This document shows, in pieces, positions 23,742 to 31,096 of a DNA stretch of 58,439 bases. Every line of letters begins with the position of its first letter. Within the stretch, counting starts at the first letter, position 1. Source of the stretch: Arcobacteraceae bacterium. GTDB lineage: Bacteria; Campylobacterota; Campylobacteria; Campylobacterales; Arcobacteraceae. The translations under genes and the position numbers were made by a program. The notes under the pieces were generated by a model, which worked only from the letters and a program-made list of their open reading frames with translations, did no database searches and was not told the DNA's origin. The stretch spans positions 1-58,439 of the forward strand of contig JAQUAG010000010.1 of the NCBI GenBank assembly GCA_028687375.1, read 5' to 3'.

Positions 23742-23784
23742 AATCAATCCTTGATAAGATGATTTTCTTATTCAAGAATTGATT
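23742..23784 (-). terminator. Intrinsic terminator of the CZB chemoreceptor gene
   Basis: AATCAAT plus CTTGA pair with TCAAG plus ATTGATT across a loop at 23755-23770. On the minus strand, downstream of the receptor stop, the stem is followed by TTTTTTA. Confidence 0.7.
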
Positions 23785-23805
23785 TTATACAATCATTGTT
23801 AGCTT

Positions 23806-26106
23806 TTAAGCTTCCATTTTACAATTTGTTTTTTTAAGCTCATTCAATATATCAAAAATAGTCGATATATCATTTTCTATTTGATTTGAGTATTTACCAA
23901 GTGTAGTATTTGACTCATTTTGTGCATTTCTATCTAAATAATCTTGTATACTATGATGGTATCTATCATGTATTTTTTTCAGATTTTCCCAACTTGATGA
24001 TTTGGTATATTTTACACCATCTCGTTCTTGTTGTGCTATCCATTTTCCTATTTTACATTCAGTTGGTTTTTCTACGCTCCAAGTTGTTTTTGAGTCTAAT
24101 TTTGCAAAATGCTCATTTTTAAATATTACATGGTCAAAGAAAAGTTCATTTACTTTATAAACAAGTCCTATATCACAAATTTGATTTTTTGTATTTTGGT
24201 CAAATTTTGCATTTGACGATACTTCTGTAAGTTGTTCTGAAAGGGTTTTTACACCTTGTGCTAAATCTGATATTGCAGCTGCATTTGAAGCATTTTGTTG
24301 TGTTTGTTGATCAAGTTGGGCAATTGAATCATTGATTTGCACAATTCCAATCTCTTGTTCTTTTGAAGAATTTGTAACATTATCAACAATTTGTTTTGTT
24401 TGGTTAATAATAGCATTGAGTGATTGATACCCTGCAATCATATCGTGAGCTATGTTTTTCCCTTCATTTGCTTTTGTTGTAGCATTTTGAACTAATGTTT
24501 TAATATCTTTTGCAGCTTCAGCACTTCTTGAAGCTAGGTTTCTAACCTCTTGTGCAACAACTGCAAATCCTTTTCCAGCTTCTCCTGCAGTTGCTGCTTC
24601 AACCGCTGCATTTAAACTTAATATATTTGTTTGAAATGCTATTTGATCTATTATGCTTATCGCTTCATTGATAGCATTTACCTCTTTATCTATTTGAGTC
24701 ATAGAATCAACTGTTTTCGTTGCTAAATTTTCACCATAATTTGCAGATGATGTAAGGTTATTAGCTATGTGAGACATTTTAGTAATATTCTCACTATTAT
24801 TTTTGATACTACTTGTTATCTCTTCTAAAGCAGCAGCCGTTTCTTCTAAAGCGGCAGCTTGTTTATTTGAAGAAACAGATAATTCAGTTGAGGCATTTGA
24901 TAAATGTACGATATCTTCACTCAGTTCATCACCACTTTTTTGTATCATTGCAAAAACTTCAGAAACATTATTTCCTATTGCTTTTGTCTGAATTACAACT
25001 GTTCCTATCTCACCACTTACATTATCAATTACAAGTTTATGTGCAAAGTTTGCTTTTCCAAATTCCATTAATGCTTGGTTAATAGTTTTGAGTTGCCCTT
25101 GAATTGTACTTATCATATTATTAAGAACATTTTTTAAATCATTAATATTCTGACTATTTGCATTTTGTTTTACAGAATAGATAAAAAACCCACTACCAAC
25201 TCTTGATACAACCTCTTTTATTTCATCAATAACTTTTTGGTCTTCTATTAAACCTTTTTCAATAGAATCCATATAATGATTGAACAACATAGAAGCTTCA
25301 CCAATCTCATCTTCTGAATGTATTGTTAACCTTGTTGTTATATCACTTGAATGTAAAAGTTTTTTAAATCCATCAGTCAAAGACTCCATAGGAGATATTA
25401 CAGTTCTAACTATTGCAAAATATAACGTTAACAATACAATTGCTAATAAACAAGCTGTAATAAGGATAAAACTCCATAATAAAGATGTCACATTATCATT
25501 TGCTTTTTGTTTCATATTTGATATCTCATTTTCAATATCATCAACATAAACTCCTGTTCCAATTATCCAATCCCATTCTTTGAAATACGCTACATACGAT
25601 ATTTTATTTTGAGGTTTTTCAAAATTTGGTTTTGCCCATTGATAATCAACATAACCTTCGTTATTTGCTTTGATAACTTTAACCATCTCCATAAAAAGTT
25701 TTTTCCCATTTGGATCTTTAGAATCAGATAAATCTTTACCATCAAGTGCAGGTTTAATAGGATGCATTACCATTTTAGGTTCACTATTATTTATCCAAAA
25801 ATAATTATCTTTTGTTTTACCAAATCTCATCTGTGCAACCGATTTCATAGCTTCTTTTTGCATCTCTTCTTCACTTGCTTCTGGAGTTTTTTTATAAAAG
25901 TATTCTATTGTTTTTATAACAACTTCTACATTTGATTTTAACTCATCTTTTCTAGCTCCATAAGCCTTTTCTTCAAATAATTCAATATCTTTTTCTGATG
26001 CTTTTTTAATATCATAAATACTAAGTGATACTAATATAGCAGACATAATAAATACAATAATCGCAACAGCAATCGATAGCTTCCATTTAATTGATATGTT
26101 GTTCAT
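23806..26106 (-). CDS. Methyl-accepting chemotaxis protein with sCache sensor and CZB zinc-binding domain
   Basis: The protein has 766 residues with a transmembrane helix at about 10-30. The periplasmic single Cache domain (about 35-195) includes KTKDNYFWINN, MHPIKPALDGKDL and WIIGTGVYVDDIE, and is followed by a second helix at about 205-228 and HAMP. The signalling domain has the usual tip ([19 protein letters not shown]). The C-terminal CZB domain (about 645-760) carries His-Cys-His-His ligands in DHVIFKNEHF, CKIGKWI and HDRYHHSI, and in relatives binds zinc and senses oxidant. It is a monocistronic unit ended by a hairpin terminator. Confidence 0.93.
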   Translation of the reverse strand: MNNISIKWKLSIAVAIIVFIMSAILVSLSIYDIKKASEKDIELFEEKAYGARKDELKSNVEVVIKTIEYFYKKTPEASEEEMQKEAMKSVAQMRFGKTKDNYFWINNSEPKMVMHPIKPALDGKDLSDSKDPNGKKLFMEMVKVIKANNEGYVDYQWAKPNFEKPQNKISYVAYFKEWDWIIGTGVYVDDIENEISNMKQKANDNVTSLLWSFILITACLLAIVLLTLYFAIVRTVISPMESLTDGFKKLLHSSDITTRLTIHSEDEIGEASMLFNHYMDSIEKGLIEDQKVIDEIKEVVSRVGSGFFIYSVKQNANSQNINDLKNVLNNMISTIQGQLKTINQALMEFGKANFAHKLVIDNVSGEIGTVVIQTKAIGNNVSEVFAMIQKSGDELSEDIVHLSNASTELSVSSNKQAAALEETAAALEEITSSIKNNSENITKMSHIANNLTSSANYGENLATKTVDSMTQIDKEVNAINEAISIIDQIAFQTNILSLNAAVEAATAGEAGKGFAVVAQEVRNLASRSAEAAKDIKTLVQNATTKANEGKNIAHDMIAGYQSLNAIINQTKQIVDNVTNSSKEQEIGIVQINDSIAQLDQQTQQNASNAAAISDLAQGVKTLSEQLTEVSSNAKFDQNTKNQICDIGLVYKVNELFFDHVIFKNEHFAKLDSKTTWSVEKPTECKIGKWIAQQERDGVKYTKSSSWENLKKIHDRYHHSIQDYLDRNAQNESNTTLGKYSNQIENDISTIFDILNELKKTNCKMEA

Positions 26107-26224
26107 AACAACCCCTTACAAATTTTGTTTCATACTAACATTTTAACATAGCATAATGATAGCATTTTGTATTAGAAAATTATTACTATTTTTAAACCAT
26201 TTATTTATTTTAAAAATAAACTAA

Positions 26225-26240
26225 TGGAATAGTTTTTGCA
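26225..26240 (+). promoter_or_regulatory. Sigma-54 promoter of nifV
   Basis: TGGAATAGTTTTTGCA has GG at 26226-26227 and GC at 26238-26239 with 10-base spacing, 26 bases upstream of the nifV start. Confidence 0.82.
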
Positions 26241-26266
26241 TCTTTATTTCAATAAGAGGTATTAGT

Positions 26267-27373
26267 ATGGCAAAAATAAATGACACTACATTACGAGATG
26301 GCGAACAAGCACCTTATGTATCTTTTACATTGGATGAAAAACTCCAAATAGCAACTTTACTTTATGAGTCTGGTGCAGATGAACTTGAAGTTGGGATTCC
26401 AGCTATGGGAAAAAAAGAGCAGGAGGAGTTGAAAGAGATTTTAAGTCTTAATCTTCCCCTACAAATCATGAGTTGGAATCGTGCAACTATGAGTGACCTT
26501 GAAGCGTCACTTAATTGTGGGGTTAAAGCTGTTGATTTATCTATTCCTGTATCAAAACTTTTAATTGATTTAAAACTCAAAGGTGGAGTTGATGAGCTTT
26601 ATAGAAACCTTGAAAATACAATCAAACTGGCAAAAAGAGAGGGTCTTTTTGTCTGTGTTGGTGCTGAAGATGCAAGCAGAAGTGATAATCTTTTTTTAGC
26701 CCAGATTATGCAGTTTGCTAAAGATTTGGGAGCAGATAGATTTCGATATTGTGATACTATTGGTATCTTAACACCAAATCAAACTTACCAAAATATTTCA
26801 AACCTTACAAACTTAAATCTTCTTCCTATTGAGATGCACACACACAATGACTTTGGAATGGGAACTGCCACATCAATTGCTGGAATTGAAGCTGGTGCAT
26901 ATAGTGTTAATACTACAGTTATTGGTCTTGGCGAGAGAGCTGGAAATGCTAGTTTTGAGCAAGTTTTGATGAGTTTAACCCATCAATTTAATGAAAAAAG
27001 AACTATCAATTCAGATAAATTAAAAGAGCTTGTTCAAGTAGTGAGTGTTGCTTCAAATAAACCAATTGATAAAAATTCCCCAATTGTGGGAGAATATATC
27101 TTCTCCCACGAATCTGGGATTCATATGAATGGGATGCTCAAAAATGATAGTGCTTATGAAGCATTTAGTCCACTTGAAGTAGGACTTCATAGATATTTTC
27201 CAATTGGAAAGCATAGTGGAAGTTCAACTATTTTATATCACCTCAACGCCTTAGGAATTACCCCAGATAATGCAAAAATAGATGAGATTCTTCCAAAAAT
27301 AAGAGCAATAGTAACATCAAGAAAAAAAGTGATGGAACCTTTAGAATTAAGGGAGCTTTATCTATGTTCGTAG
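26267..27373 (+). CDS. nifV: NifV, homocitrate synthase
   Basis: NifV condenses acetyl-CoA with 2-oxoglutarate to give homocitrate, the organic ligand of FeMo-co. The 368-residue TIM-barrel protein starts INDTTLRDGEQAP and has the catalytic/metal motifs ADELEVGIPAMG, YCDTIGIL, MHTHNDFGMGTATSIAG and GLGERAGNASFEQVLM, plus HESGIHMNGMLKN in the C-terminal part. A sigma-54 promoter and AGAGG ribosome-binding site precede it. The acetyltransferase-like gene overlaps its 3' end by 10 bases. Confidence 0.97.
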   Translation: MAKINDTTLRDGEQAPYVSFTLDEKLQIATLLYESGADELEVGIPAMGKKEQEELKEILSLNLPLQIMSWNRATMSDLEASLNCGVKAVDLSIPVSKLLIDLKLKGGVDELYRNLENTIKLAKREGLFVCVGAEDASRSDNLFLAQIMQFAKDLGADRFRYCDTIGILTPNQTYQNISNLTNLNLLPIEMHTHNDFGMGTATSIAGIEAGAYSVNTTVIGLGERAGNASFEQVLMSLTHQFNEKRTINSDKLKELVQVVSVASNKPIDKNSPIVGEYIFSHESGIHMNGMLKNDSAYEAFSPLEVGLHRYFPIGKHSGSSTILYHLNALGITPDNAKIDEILPKIRAIVTSRKKVMEPLELRELYLCS

Positions 27374-28170
27374 GTTGGATAAGAAAAAATAGTTTAGAAA
27401 AAGATTTAGAAGATTTATCAGCAAAAGTTTTACTAGATAAATTGAGTATTTTAAAAGCTATGGAAGATGATGAATCTCTTTGTTATGGGATATATGATGG
27501 GACAAAATTATCAGGAATTTTAACTGCTATCAACCTTGAAAAAACCCTTTTGATAAATAATTTTGTCTATCTTTCAAATGTAAATAAAACGATAAGAGAA
27601 AGAATTATCTCTTTGTTTTTCAAAAATATCACGACAAATAAAACTATTTTATTTTTGGCAAAAACAGATGAGATTGATATTTTTAAATCATTTGATTTTT
27701 TAGAATTTGGAAAATTTTTAAAAGCCACATACAAAGGTGGAGCTGTATTTAACTTCACAAATGCAATGTCAAAATATATTTCAAATGAAAATTATCTCCC
27801 TATAATTAAACAAGTTGATTTTCTAGCATTCAACGAAGATAGAGTTGATTTTATAACCAAAAATGCAAAACAATCATCACTTTTACTCTCAACAAAGTTT
27901 GGGTATCAACACTCTTATGCTTTAGATAAAGCTATCATCAAAATTTCCCCTTGGATTATGGATATTGAAGCATTTGACGATGCTGAAAAACTTCTTCGAG
28001 GGGTGATTTACCACAGAGGTTTAAAAATTTTAATCACTTTTATCCCAGCAGATGTTCCAGATATAGTTGAGTTATACGAAAGCTACAATTTCAAATTTGA
28101 GAGTGGATATAAACTACTATACAAAAATGAAAAACCAAATATAAATATAGAGATGATTTATGGGTTTTGA
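27364..28170 (+). CDS. GNAT/YitH-like acetyltransferase-type protein coupled to nifV
   Basis: A 268-residue soluble protein. The first half (about 1-135) has a GNAT-like strand pattern (CYGIYDGTKLSGILTAINL). The second half (about 140-265) resembles a YitH-type GNAT domain with the spacing VDFLAFNEDRVDFI near its start. Its ten-base overlap with nifV implies translational coupling and a nitrogen-fixation role, perhaps acyl-CoA related, but no function is established. Assignment to the GNAT fold is from pattern only. Confidence 0.5.
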   Translation: MFVGWIRKNSLEKDLEDLSAKVLLDKLSILKAMEDDESLCYGIYDGTKLSGILTAINLEKTLLINNFVYLSNVNKTIRERIISLFFKNITTNKTILFLAKTDEIDIFKSFDFLEFGKFLKATYKGGAVFNFTNAMSKYISNENYLPIIKQVDFLAFNEDRVDFITKNAKQSSLLLSTKFGYQHSYALDKAIIKISPWIMDIEAFDDAEKLLRGVIYHRGLKILITFIPADVPDIVELYESYNFKFESGYKLLYKNEKPNINIEMIYGF

Positions 28171-28172
28171 GT

Positions 28173-28284
28173 TTAGATACAACAAGATTTTTTATTCACT
28201 AAGGCTTCACGATGGGTACCCCACAATTAAAAATTGTGACCCTTTCGTTGCAGAATCGTTCATAAAAAACCTTGTTGTATCTAA
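28173..28284 (+). repeat. Long inverted repeat with nested hairpin between the nifV unit and leader B
   Basis: TTAGATACAACAAG (28173-28186) is the exact complement of 28271-28284. After one mismatch the pairing continues with TTTTTTAT and ATAAAAAA, so the arms are about 23 bp. Inside is a second hairpin: GGGT and ACCC enclose CACAATT, AAA, AATTGTG. As RNA it would be one long rod with a branched tip. It could insulate or terminate the upstream transcript, or be a MITE-like insertion. A short frame reading through it (28160-28348) is not a credible gene. Confidence 0.75.
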
Positions 28285-28290
28285 GAATAC

Positions 28291-28419
28291 GGTGAAAGGA
28301 AACTCGTTTCCTTCTTTAGGATTTGCTACTTTAGGCTTGACTTGTTAAGCCGTAAAAAGTAGATAAAGAACAATAGGTCCCTTTTAAAATGGGACATTTT
28401 AAAAGGAGAATATAAAAAG
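28291..28419 (+). promoter_or_regulatory. Structured mRNA leader, copy B of the three-member family (candidate riboswitch)
   Basis: P1 is AAGGAAA (28296-28302), loop CTCG, TTTCCTT (28307-28313). A conserved TTTAGGATTTG follows. P2 is CTACTTT (28326-28332) with AAAGTAG (28356-28362), enclosing P3 GGCTT (28334-28338)/AAGCC (28347-28351) with loop GACTTGTT. Then come ATAAAGAACAATAG and the switch module. GTCCC (28377-28381) can pair with GGGAC (28391-28395). Alternatively CCTTTTAAAA (28380-28389) pairs with TTTTAAAAGG (28397-28406), which contains the Shine-Dalgarno bases. The second helix is 10 bp and perfect. Compared with copy C, P1, P2 and P3 all differ by paired changes. The gene start is 28420. 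Confidence 0.75.
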
Positions 28420-28620
28420 ATGGAAATAGATGAAAAAGAACTAAAAAAAGAGTACGCAGGATACAAAAGAAAAGTTACAGAGATAGCTGGTGAGATTCAC
28501 GATATTGTTGAAGATAGTATCTGGACTGATTATGTGAAATTAGCAGGCTTAAGCGTTAAAATAGAAGAAGCTATGATACCTGTAAATGAAATGAAACAAA
28601 AATACGATTTCCTAAAATAA
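28420..28620 (+). CDS. CCE_0567-type nif-associated small metalloprotein
   Basis: A 66-residue, highly charged, mostly helical protein (MEIDEKELKKEYAGYKRKVT...). It matches the small Rop-like helical hairpin family found in nif clusters beside NifX and often annotated CCE_0567 family metalloprotein. Its role in nitrogen fixation is not established. It is the first gene after leader B and is followed after 19 bases by the BFD-like gene. Confidence 0.78.
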   Translation: MEIDEKELKKEYAGYKRKVTEIAGEIHDIVEDSIWTDYVKLAGLSVKIEEAMIPVNEMKQKYDFLK

Positions 28621-28639
28621 AACTAAACTAGGAGCTACT

Positions 28640-28882
28640 ATGGAAGACTTAGGTACTAAAATAATTTGTCTTTGCGGTGAAAAAACTGTTAATGAAGCAA
28701 TAGAGATATTTAAGCAAACAGATCTTCCATATAAAAAAGCAAAAAAACTTGTAACTGGATGCAATCGAGTATGTTGCCGAAGACCGCTTACAGCTTTATT
28801 TAATATGCTTGAATTTGGGCAAGTGGATTATGATGAGATAGATTTGATGATAGACCAAATGAACGAAAGGATGAGTAGCTAA
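28640..28882 (+). CDS. BFD-like small cysteine protein, nif-linked
   Basis: An 80-residue soluble protein with an N-terminal CLC pair and a second cysteine group (CNRVCCRR) about 30 residues later. The layout is close to bacterioferritin-associated ferredoxin and the BFD domain of NifU/NirB, which bind a [2Fe-2S] cluster. The distal pair here is spaced differently from the usual CxxC, so cluster binding is likely but unproven. It is preceded by AGGAG. Its stop overlaps the start of the LRR gene (TAATG). Confidence 0.65.
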   Translation: MEDLGTKIICLCGEKTVNEAIEIFKQTDLPYKKAKKLVTGCNRVCCRRPLTALFNMLEFGQVDYDEIDLMIDQMNERMSS

Positions 28883-29874
28883 TGGAAAAGTTAGAAGAAT
28901 TTTCAAGATGGATAAAATCAAACGGGCTAAATTCATTTATCCCTTGTGAGGTGGAAAAACTCAAAAATTTATCGGTACTAGATCTTAGTAAAAGGAAAAT
29001 TAGAGAACTCCCCTCTTCTATAGAAGCTTTAGAAAATTTACAAGTTTTAAAGCTTTCAAGTAATAGATTAAAAACTTTGCCAGATTCAATAGGAAATCTG
29101 AAAAGTCTTAAAAATATTCAATGTGAAAACAATCTTTTAGAAGAGTTACCATCAACTATTGGCGATTTGAGTTCACTTTTGATACTCAATCTCAATGGAA
29201 ATAGACTCAAAAAATTGCCAGATGAACTTTCAAATCTCAAAAAACTTACACGACTTACAGTCGCAGCTAATTTTTTACAGGAGCTTCCACAAAGTTTAGA
29301 GAAGCTTACAAAACTTTTATATCTTTCTCTTGATACAAATAATTTAGAGGAGTTACCTGAGATTTTTGCACCTATGCATTCACTCTATTATCTTGATTTA
29401 TCATACAATAAACTCAAACACCTCCCAGAATCTTTAGGAATGATAAGTGAACTTGAAACTTTACTCTTAGAAGGAAATGATATACAAGATTTACCATCGC
29501 TTGAAGCCCATGATATGCTAATGAGACTCAATCTAAATGATAATAATCTAACAGAACTTGATTTTGATATAAGTTTAATGGAGGATTTACAAATTCTTAC
29601 CCTTGATAATAATAACTTAGAATATCTTCCAAATACAATTTGTAAACTTAAAAAGCTCAATCATCTAAGTGCTTCAGCAAACAATCTTCAAGAATTACCT
29701 CCTTGTTTTGGAGAGTTAGAAAATCTTATAGAGCTTGATATTGAAGAGAATGAGATAAGTGAATTACCACTTAGTTTTTCAAATCTAAAAAATCTAAAAA
29801 AACTTTATCTCAATGATAATAATGATTTAGAAAGACCAGATTTACCATCACTTGAATTTTGTGATGTGGAATAA
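28882..29874 (+). CDS. Leucine-rich repeat protein in the nif accessory operon
   Basis: A 330-residue soluble protein with a short N-terminal cap (about 1-25). About twelve repeats of 22-23 residues follow the pattern LxxLxLxxNxLxxLPxxIxxL. No transmembrane segment or catalytic domain is seen. LRR solenoids bind protein partners. Its coupling to the two small nif-linked genes suggests a scaffolding or assembly role, but its partner is unknown. It is the last gene of this three-gene unit, followed by a hairpin terminator. Confidence 0.9.
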   Translation: MEKLEEFSRWIKSNGLNSFIPCEVEKLKNLSVLDLSKRKIRELPSSIEALENLQVLKLSSNRLKTLPDSIGNLKSLKNIQCENNLLEELPSTIGDLSSLLILNLNGNRLKKLPDELSNLKKLTRLTVAANFLQELPQSLEKLTKLLYLSLDTNNLEELPEIFAPMHSLYYLDLSYNKLKHLPESLGMISELETLLLEGNDIQDLPSLEAHDMLMRLNLNDNNLTELDFDISLMEDLQILTLDNNNLEYLPNTICKLKKLNHLSASANNLQELPPCFGELENLIELDIEENEISELPLSFSNLKNLKKLYLNDNNDLERPDLPSLEFCDVE

Positions 29875-29875
29875 A

Positions 29876-29900
29876 AGAGTTAAAGAATCTCTTTAACTCT
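29876..29900. terminator. Hairpin between the LRR gene and ywbE
   Basis: AGAGTTAAAGA (29876-29886), loop ATC, TCTTTAACTCT (29890-29900). This is a perfect 11-bp stem directly after the LRR stop that overlaps the last codons of the convergent ywbE gene. Confidence 0.6.
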
Positions 29901-30071
29901 ACCAACAGCTCCATTTGTAAGTCTTACTTTTATCCCATGAGGATGGTTTGCTGAATTTGTAAGGATATTTTGTACTACTCCTTGTGTTAATTTTCCACTT
30001 CTTTGATCCTCTTTTAAGACGATATTTACTTTTATCCCTGCTTTGATATTGCTACGATTTTTCCCATCCAC
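29880..30071 (-). CDS. ywbE: YwbE-family small protein
   Basis: A 63-residue protein with the family pattern GKNRSNIKAGIKVNIVLKED, QRSGKLTQGVV, ILTNSANHPHGIKVRL and GAVGRVKEIL, typical of the whole YwbE/DUF2196 family. The fold is a small beta-barrel of unknown function. The frame opens with GTG at 30071, because the nearby ATG at 30067 is in another frame. It is not NifT, although it sits near nif genes. Confidence 0.9.
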   Translation of the reverse strand: MDGKNRSNIKAGIKVNIVLKEDQRSGKLTQGVVQNILTNSANHPHGIKVRLTNGAVGRVKEIL

Positions 30072-30179
30072 TGTAAAGTTCCTAATATTTTATTTTTAGT
30101 ATAGCAAAATTTGCAACTTTGTTATTGATTTGTAAATCATTTATTGTATTATTCCAAACTTTTAAAATATGGAGAATAT

Positions 30180-31058
30180 ATGCCAATAGACCTTGAGAAA
30201 TTTTATGAAAAAAACAATCCAACACTTACCCAAGAGGATTTTTTAAAAAGCTTAGAAAAAGGGGATGCTGACTTTGTGGATGACCTTTACAAAAAATATA
30301 TATACAGAACACAAGAACACTTTTTAAGTCCTCTACAAGCAGAACTCATCAAACTTCAAGAGCATCTTGAAAAACACAACGAAAAGATGATAGTCTTAGT
30401 TGAAGGGAGAGATGCAAGTGGAAAAGGGGGAGCAATACGAAGAATCACTCGATATATGAATGAGAAACATTATCGTGTAGTTGCCCTTGGAAAACCTTCA
30501 GATGTTCAAAGAACACAATGGTATTTTCAAAGATATGTAGAGCAATTTCCTTGCGGTGGAGAGATAGTATTGTTTGATAGAAGTTGGTACAATAGAGCTA
30601 TGGTAGAGCCTATTTTTGGATTTTGTACACAAGAGCAATATGATGTATTTATGGAATCTGTTCCAAAGTTTGAAGCTGACCTTATCGCTCATGGATTTCA
30701 TTTTATTAAACTCTATTTTTCTGTGAGTAAAGAGGAGCAAGCAAATAGATTTCTTGAGAGAGAAGAAAATCCTTTAAAACAATGGAAACTAAGTGAAATA
30801 GACCTCCAAATGCAACAAAAATGGGATGAATTTACTGTAAAAAAATTTAATATGCTCAAAAGAACAAATACAAAAAAATCCCCTTGGACAATTATAAGAA
30901 GTGATAGTAAGTTTTTAGCAAGGGTAAATGCAATAAAAACGATTTTAAATAAGGTTGATTATGAGGGGCGAAATCTTGATATTGACTTTACAGTTGACCC
31001 TAATATTGTTATCTCTGCTGAAAAAGAGTTGGAGCTTATGGAAAATAGTTCAAAATAG
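30180..31058 (+). CDS. ppk2: Polyphosphate kinase 2 (PPK2)
   Basis: A 292-residue cytoplasmic enzyme that transfers phosphate between polyphosphate and nucleotides. Walker A is EGRDASGKGGAIRR, the lid/Walker B region is VLFDRSWYNRAMVEPIFGF, and the C-terminal block WTIIRSDSKFLARVNAI is conserved. The start at 30180 (MPIDLEKFYEK) has GGAG 6-8 bases upstream. An in-frame ATG at 30144 lacks such a site. A single domain without fusion suggests nucleoside diphosphate phosphorylation, but class and direction cannot be fixed. Confidence 0.93.
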   Translation: MPIDLEKFYEKNNPTLTQEDFLKSLEKGDADFVDDLYKKYIYRTQEHFLSPLQAELIKLQEHLEKHNEKMIVLVEGRDASGKGGAIRRITRYMNEKHYRVVALGKPSDVQRTQWYFQRYVEQFPCGGEIVLFDRSWYNRAMVEPIFGFCTQEQYDVFMESVPKFEADLIAHGFHFIKLYFSVSKEEQANRFLEREENPLKQWKLSEIDLQMQQKWDEFTVKKFNMLKRTNTKKSPWTIIRSDSKFLARVNAIKTILNKVDYEGRNLDIDFTVDPNIVISAEKELELMENSSK

Positions 31059-31062
31059 TATT

Positions 31063-31096
31063 TTTTGAGTTTATTTTTTATAAAACAAACTCAAAA
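31063..31096 (-). terminator. Hairpin at the end of the RND operon
   Basis: TTTTGAGTTT (31063-31072) pairs with AAACTCAAAA (31087-31096). On the minus strand it ends in a T-rich tract and overlaps the last codons of the RND gene. Confidence 0.5.

Noticed and set aside
28160-28348. Open frame of 62 codons between the acetyltransferase-like gene and the CCE_0567-type gene
   Set aside because: It overlaps the upstream gene, reads through the long inverted repeat and leader B, has no ribosome-binding site, and its translation shows no family pattern.
29880-30071. NifT/FixU as identity of the small protein near the nif genes
   Set aside because: The sequence matches the YwbE/DUF2196 pattern (TNSANHPHGIKVRL), not NifT.
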